From positions 1-7,678 of the forward strand of contig JAJDVB010000031.1 of NCBI GenBank assembly GCA_022826345.1: a stretch of DNA of 7,678 bases, in the 5' to 3' direction. The DNA comes from Alphaproteobacteria bacterium. GTDB lineage: Bacteria > Pseudomonadota > Alphaproteobacteria > UBA828. The notes under the pieces are model-generated. The model saw nothing but the letters and a program-made list of their open reading frames with translations. It had not been told where the DNA came from and ran no database searches. This document shows, in pieces, positions 5,542 through 7,678 of the stretch (the stretch's first letter is position 1; every line of letters starts with the position of its first letter). The translations under genes and the position numbers were made by a program.

Positions 5542-6441
5542 GTGCGCATTGAGCGCGCTCGCGCGCTGCTCGACGCATCCGGATTGCCCAGCTCACTCGA
5601 ACACCGTATCGCCGCCGTCGTCGCCGACTACGACACCCATCACGCCGGTCGGACGCAGGAGACGCATCGGAGCCGGGCCGCGTCCGATGTGCGGCAACGG
5701 TTGGACGAGTATCGCCTCGACGCGGCCCGGGCCGCGGCCCGGCGCAACGCCGCCGAGACGCTGCACGCGTCCGACTCCATCCGGCGCGACCTCGAGCGGT
5801 ACGCGCGTGACGACACGGCGCTCGAGGCATCCCTCGCGCAGTGCCACGACCTCGCCGCCGACGCACGTCGGCTTGCCCCGAACCTCCCTCACGCACAAGC
5901 CTCCCGTCTCGCCGAAGCGGTGCGCACCGCAGGACACCACCACCGCCGCCGGCTCGCCGAGGCACGCCGGCGCCTCCAGTTCGTCCGGGACCGTTTCCAG
6001 CGCGTGTGGCCGAACCACTACCACGACCGGCTTCGAGTCGGCTGGGACGCGCACCGGGCCTCCGACGCCTTCCATCCCGAGAGCATCGAAGCCCACCGGC
6101 CATGGATGGACCGATTCCGGGAACTCGTCCACGATCCGCACCTTGAGCCCTCGCGCCGCGAGGGCCTCGACACCCTGCTGCACGACTACGACGCGGTCTG
6201 GCCGCAGGAGCGCCAGCGATGCATCGAGACGTTCCGGCGCTGGAATGACCTGATCGAGCGCGACCCGAGCGACTTTGCCGCGAGGATGCCCGAATACGAT
6301 GCTCTCATCCGGGAGTTTCACGCGGTGGTGAAGCTCGATACGCTCACCGAGCGTGAACGCGAGTCGATTCACGCGGTCCTGCGCACACACGAGGAGCTTC
6401 TGGAGAAGTCTCACAAGCGCTCGATGGACATCAGCATGTAG
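5542..6441 (+). CDS. Unrecognised helical protein with four degenerate motif copies
   Basis: I do not recognise the family. GTG 5542 is preceded by GGAGG five nt upstream and gives 299 residues. The frame is open back to 4999, but that part is antisense of the membrane-protein gene and has no coding look, so the gene could instead be a 5'-truncated remnant joined at about 5500-5520. The protein is rich in Arg, Ala, Glu, Asp and His, has no signal or membrane segment, and looks almost entirely helical. A ~27-residue motif recurs four times, at about 5-31, 106-132, 191-217 and 258-284. Its pattern is an amphipathic helix with Arg and Leu or Val, then about eight residues to a Leu, then Arg-Leu/Ile, two residues and a Leu/Val pair, usually ending in YD, GH or HE (for example EHRIAAVVADYD and REGLDTLLHDYD). 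Minus-strand frames through this region are shadows. Plasmid-like context makes a transfer or partition role possible but untested. Confidence 0.55.
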   Translation: MRIERARALLDASGLPSSLEHRIAAVVADYDTHHAGRTQETHRSRAASDVRQRLDEYRLDAARAAARRNAAETLHASDSIRRDLERYARDDTALEASLAQCHDLAADARRLAPNLPHAQASRLAEAVRTAGHHHRRRLAEARRRLQFVRDRFQRVWPNHYHDRLRVGWDAHRASDAFHPESIEAHRPWMDRFRELVHDPHLEPSRREGLDTLLHDYDAVWPQERQRCIETFRRWNDLIERDPSDFAARMPEYDALIREFHAVVKLDTLTERERESIHAVLRTHEELLEKSHKRSMDISM

Positions 6442-6894
6442 TCCGCCTTGCCGAGGGCGCGTGGTGACGGGCGCCGCTGGCGGCGCGCGCACCGGCCAAA
6501 ATACACGATCGCGTCGTCGTCCCAGACCGCCGTGATCGCCTCGATGACCTCCGTCGACGGAGACCGCGCGAGCTCGTCGTAGAGCGGCTGCCGGGCGCCC
6601 GCGTCGCCTCAGCAGTCCGAGCGCAACCGCCGCCTCCAGCGAACGCGAGACAATCTCGGAACAGACGGCCTCGATATTCGACGGCTCCGTCTTCTGAATC
6701 GATTCGAGCAGATCGTCGTCCGAAAGCGTCGCCACGGGCGCCGCGGCTGGCGCAGCCGTCGGCTCCGCGGCGAGGCGGGCTGTCACCCTGCCGCGTTCGG
6801 CGAACAGGTCCAGCTGGTTCGGCGTCGCTTCCCTATCCGAACGCAAGGGGCCGGATTGCGCCCGCGCGGGGCCGGTGTCCGATGGCTTCGTCAT
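6411..6894 (-). pseudogene. HEAT-repeat-like protein, frameshifted, apparently missing its centre
   Basis: The start is ATG 6894 (MTKPSDTGPARAQSG). The N-terminus has the NQLDLFAERG motif, a Pro/Ala linker, and a helical region, LSDDDLLESIQ to EIVSRSLEAAVALGLL. At about 6606-6611 the frame changes: the first frame becomes Arg-rich nonsense, while another gives GDAGARQPLYDELARSP, STEVIEAITAV and DDDAIVYFGRCARR, ending at TGA 6413-6411. That second half resembles the C-terminal helices of HEAT-repeat proteins found on proteobacterial mobile elements, which from memory are ~250-350 residues. Here the combined product is ~160. The N-terminal part appears joined straight to the last repeats at EAAV, so a central deletion is likely in addition to the frameshift. 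It overlaps the convergent plus-strand gene by 31 bp. Family assignment is from memory of pattern, so moderate. Confidence 0.5.
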
Positions 6895-6946
6895 CGAGCA
6901 CAGGCGCGGATGAGAGGACCGAACACTCGATGTCTTCCGTGCGGGC

Positions 6947-6996
6947 GCTCCGGCGATGTTGCTGCGAAACGTCGCTCCCGGCAACATCGCCGGAGC
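6947..6996. repeat. Perfect 16-bp inverted repeat with 18-nt spacer
   Basis: GCTCCGGCGATGTTGC at 6947-6962 is exactly complementary in reverse to GCAACATCGCCGGAGC at 6981-6996, with an 18-nt spacer. It lies 52 bp upstream of the HEAT-like start codon. Neither side has a T-tract, so a rho-independent terminator is unlikely. It could be an RNA stem-loop in the leader, a protein-binding palindrome, a recombination site, or a trace of an excised element. Confidence 0.85.
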
Positions 6997-7357
6997 CGCG
7001 GAGCGAGGGCTGTCGCACTTCGTGCGGTATCCCCTGTCAACCGGCATGACGAAAAAACGCGGAGCGTGGATGCGGACATCCATGACCAGGGCCATCCGCG
7101 CGTTCGCCGGGAAGGAATCGCGGATGAGGCTCTGTGCGATGCGAGGGCCAACTGCGGTCAGGTCGCCGCCCGGCGAGCGAAGCGCCTGCGGTTGGACGGG
7201 ACGAATCGGCCCGGCGGGCGGCCAGTCAGCACCGTGTTGATCGTCACCGGCGTGATTGCACCAGGCAGCAACAGGTGCCCACGGATGTGGGAGGAGGCCA
7301 CCGAGCGAAGCGGGAGGCCGTTGCCGAGCGGAATCAACCCGGAGGCGACGCACTGGG
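6997..7357 (-). pseudogene. Decayed coding region, unrecognised
   Basis: No intact gene is seen. Two minus-strand frames carry strongly coding-like codon use (nearly all third positions G or C), one after the other. From about 7357 to 7158 one frame reads IPLGNGLPLRSVASSH, then GAITPVTINTVLTGRPPGRF and NRRRFARRAAT, ending in TGA at 7160-7158. From about 7164 the next frame reads DLTAVGPRIAQSLIRDSF and ARMALVMDVRIHAPRFFVMP, and stays open into the HEAT-like gene. The simplest reading is one gene with a frameshift near 7160, but two overlapping short genes cannot be excluded. I recognise no domain. Confidence 0.3.
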
Positions 7358-7413
7358 CGGCGCATCCGCCGCCGGTCGATTCTCACGGTCCCGGGTTCTA
7401 CGCCGGGGCGTCA

Positions 7414-7678
7414 TCACCCGCGCCACTTCACCCGCTCGACGCTCCGGCTCAGAATGGATGCGGCGCGTTCCGGACCGACGATGGACGTGAGCAGCGCCCG
7501 GGCCGCCTCGTACCGGCCGGTGCGCACCATGTCCTCAAGCCGCGCCTCGAACAGCGCGCGAACCGCTTCGAGCAGGTCGGGCTGCGCGGCGTCGGGTTCG
7601 CCCACCAGGCGCACCATCAGCGCCTCGGCCCTGAGCGCCGCATCGTGCATCGCCCGCAGCCGTTCGGCATCGAGCACC
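7414..7678 (-). CDS. Hypothetical helical protein, 5' end at or beyond the window edge
   Basis: The frame is open from the right edge and ends in tandem stops (TGATGA, 7416-7411). A GTG at 7677 is available as a start (87 residues), but the upstream sequence is outside the window, so the gene is treated as partial. The visible part is predicted all-helical and Leu/Ala/Arg-rich (ERLRAMHDAALRAEALMVRL, LLEAVRALFEARLEDMVRTG, YEAARALLTSIVGPERAASI) and ends SVERVKWRG. It has no signal or membrane segment. It lies upstream of, and on the same strand as, the decayed region and the HEAT-like gene, and may have shared an operon with them. I do not recognise a family. Confidence 0.5.
   Translation of the reverse strand, partial: VLDAERLRAMHDAALRAEALMVRLVGEPDAAQPDLLEAVRALFEARLEDMVRTGRYEAARALLTSIVGPERAASILSRSVERVKWRG

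Noticed and set aside
5593..7386. 597-codon open frame on the minus strand
   Set aside because: It crosses the plus-strand repeat-protein gene, the HEAT-like gene and the decayed region. Only the 6609-6894 part, and perhaps part of 6997-7164, looks like real protein. The rest is Val/Arg/Gly-rich shadow of high-GC plus-strand coding.

Overview
The window is a GC-rich bacterial segment, most likely from a proteobacterium. The signs are an outer-membrane-type lipoprotein with a TbpB-like barrel, IS110/IS1111 and IS66 insertion sequences, and a MobF-type conjugative relaxase remnant. No ribosomal, tRNA or housekeeping gene is present, so lineage cannot be fixed further. It reads as accessory, plasmid- or ICE-derived DNA in advanced decay, with one intact-looking lipoprotein gene embedded in it.

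Layout, left to right. Positions 31-125 hold a tandem array of 17-18 bp units in alternating A-B-A-B order; this could be the end of an IS21-like element lying to the left. The array abuts a minus-strand IS110-family transposase pseudogene (119-977) with at least three frame changes, a destroyed catalytic Asp cluster and a missing C-terminus. An 11-bp-stem terminator (1129-1162) then closes a minus-strand gene for a 526-residue surface lipoprotein (1227-2807), which has its own promoter, a leader hairpin and a good Shine-Dalgarno. This is the best-preserved gene in the window.

Positions 3013-4100 are two truncated IS66-family elements of different subtypes, facing each other and joined tail to tail at about 3386-3403. 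Each keeps a GTAAGC terminus and its orfA. The right one also keeps the first ~50 codons of tnpB. Neither retains tnpC, so neither could move itself. The right-hand IS66 terminus at 4100 sits inside the C-terminal tail of a MobF relaxase/helicase, of which only the last ~237 codons remain (4101-4812).

Positions 4813-5500 are less GC-rich and carry a small unrecognised single-pass membrane protein (minus). From about 5500 the sequence is again very GC-rich. A plus-strand gene of 299 codons (5542-6441) encodes a charged, helical, unrecognised protein with four degenerate copies of one motif. It converges on, and overlaps, a frameshifted minus-strand HEAT-repeat-like gene (6411-6894) that seems to have lost its central repeats. 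A perfect 16-bp inverted repeat (6947-6996) lies just upstream of that gene. Beyond it, 6997-7357 looks like a further decayed minus-strand coding region, and the window ends in a partial minus-strand gene (7414 onward).

No functional multi-gene system can be defended here. The relaxase remnant, the repeat protein, the HEAT protein and the terminal gene are consistent with the remains of a conjugative module broken by IS66 and IS110 insertions. The most useful items for follow-up are the four-motif helical protein, the IS66-IS66 chimera, the A-B-A-B array, the perfect inverted repeat and the lipoprotein with its structured leader.
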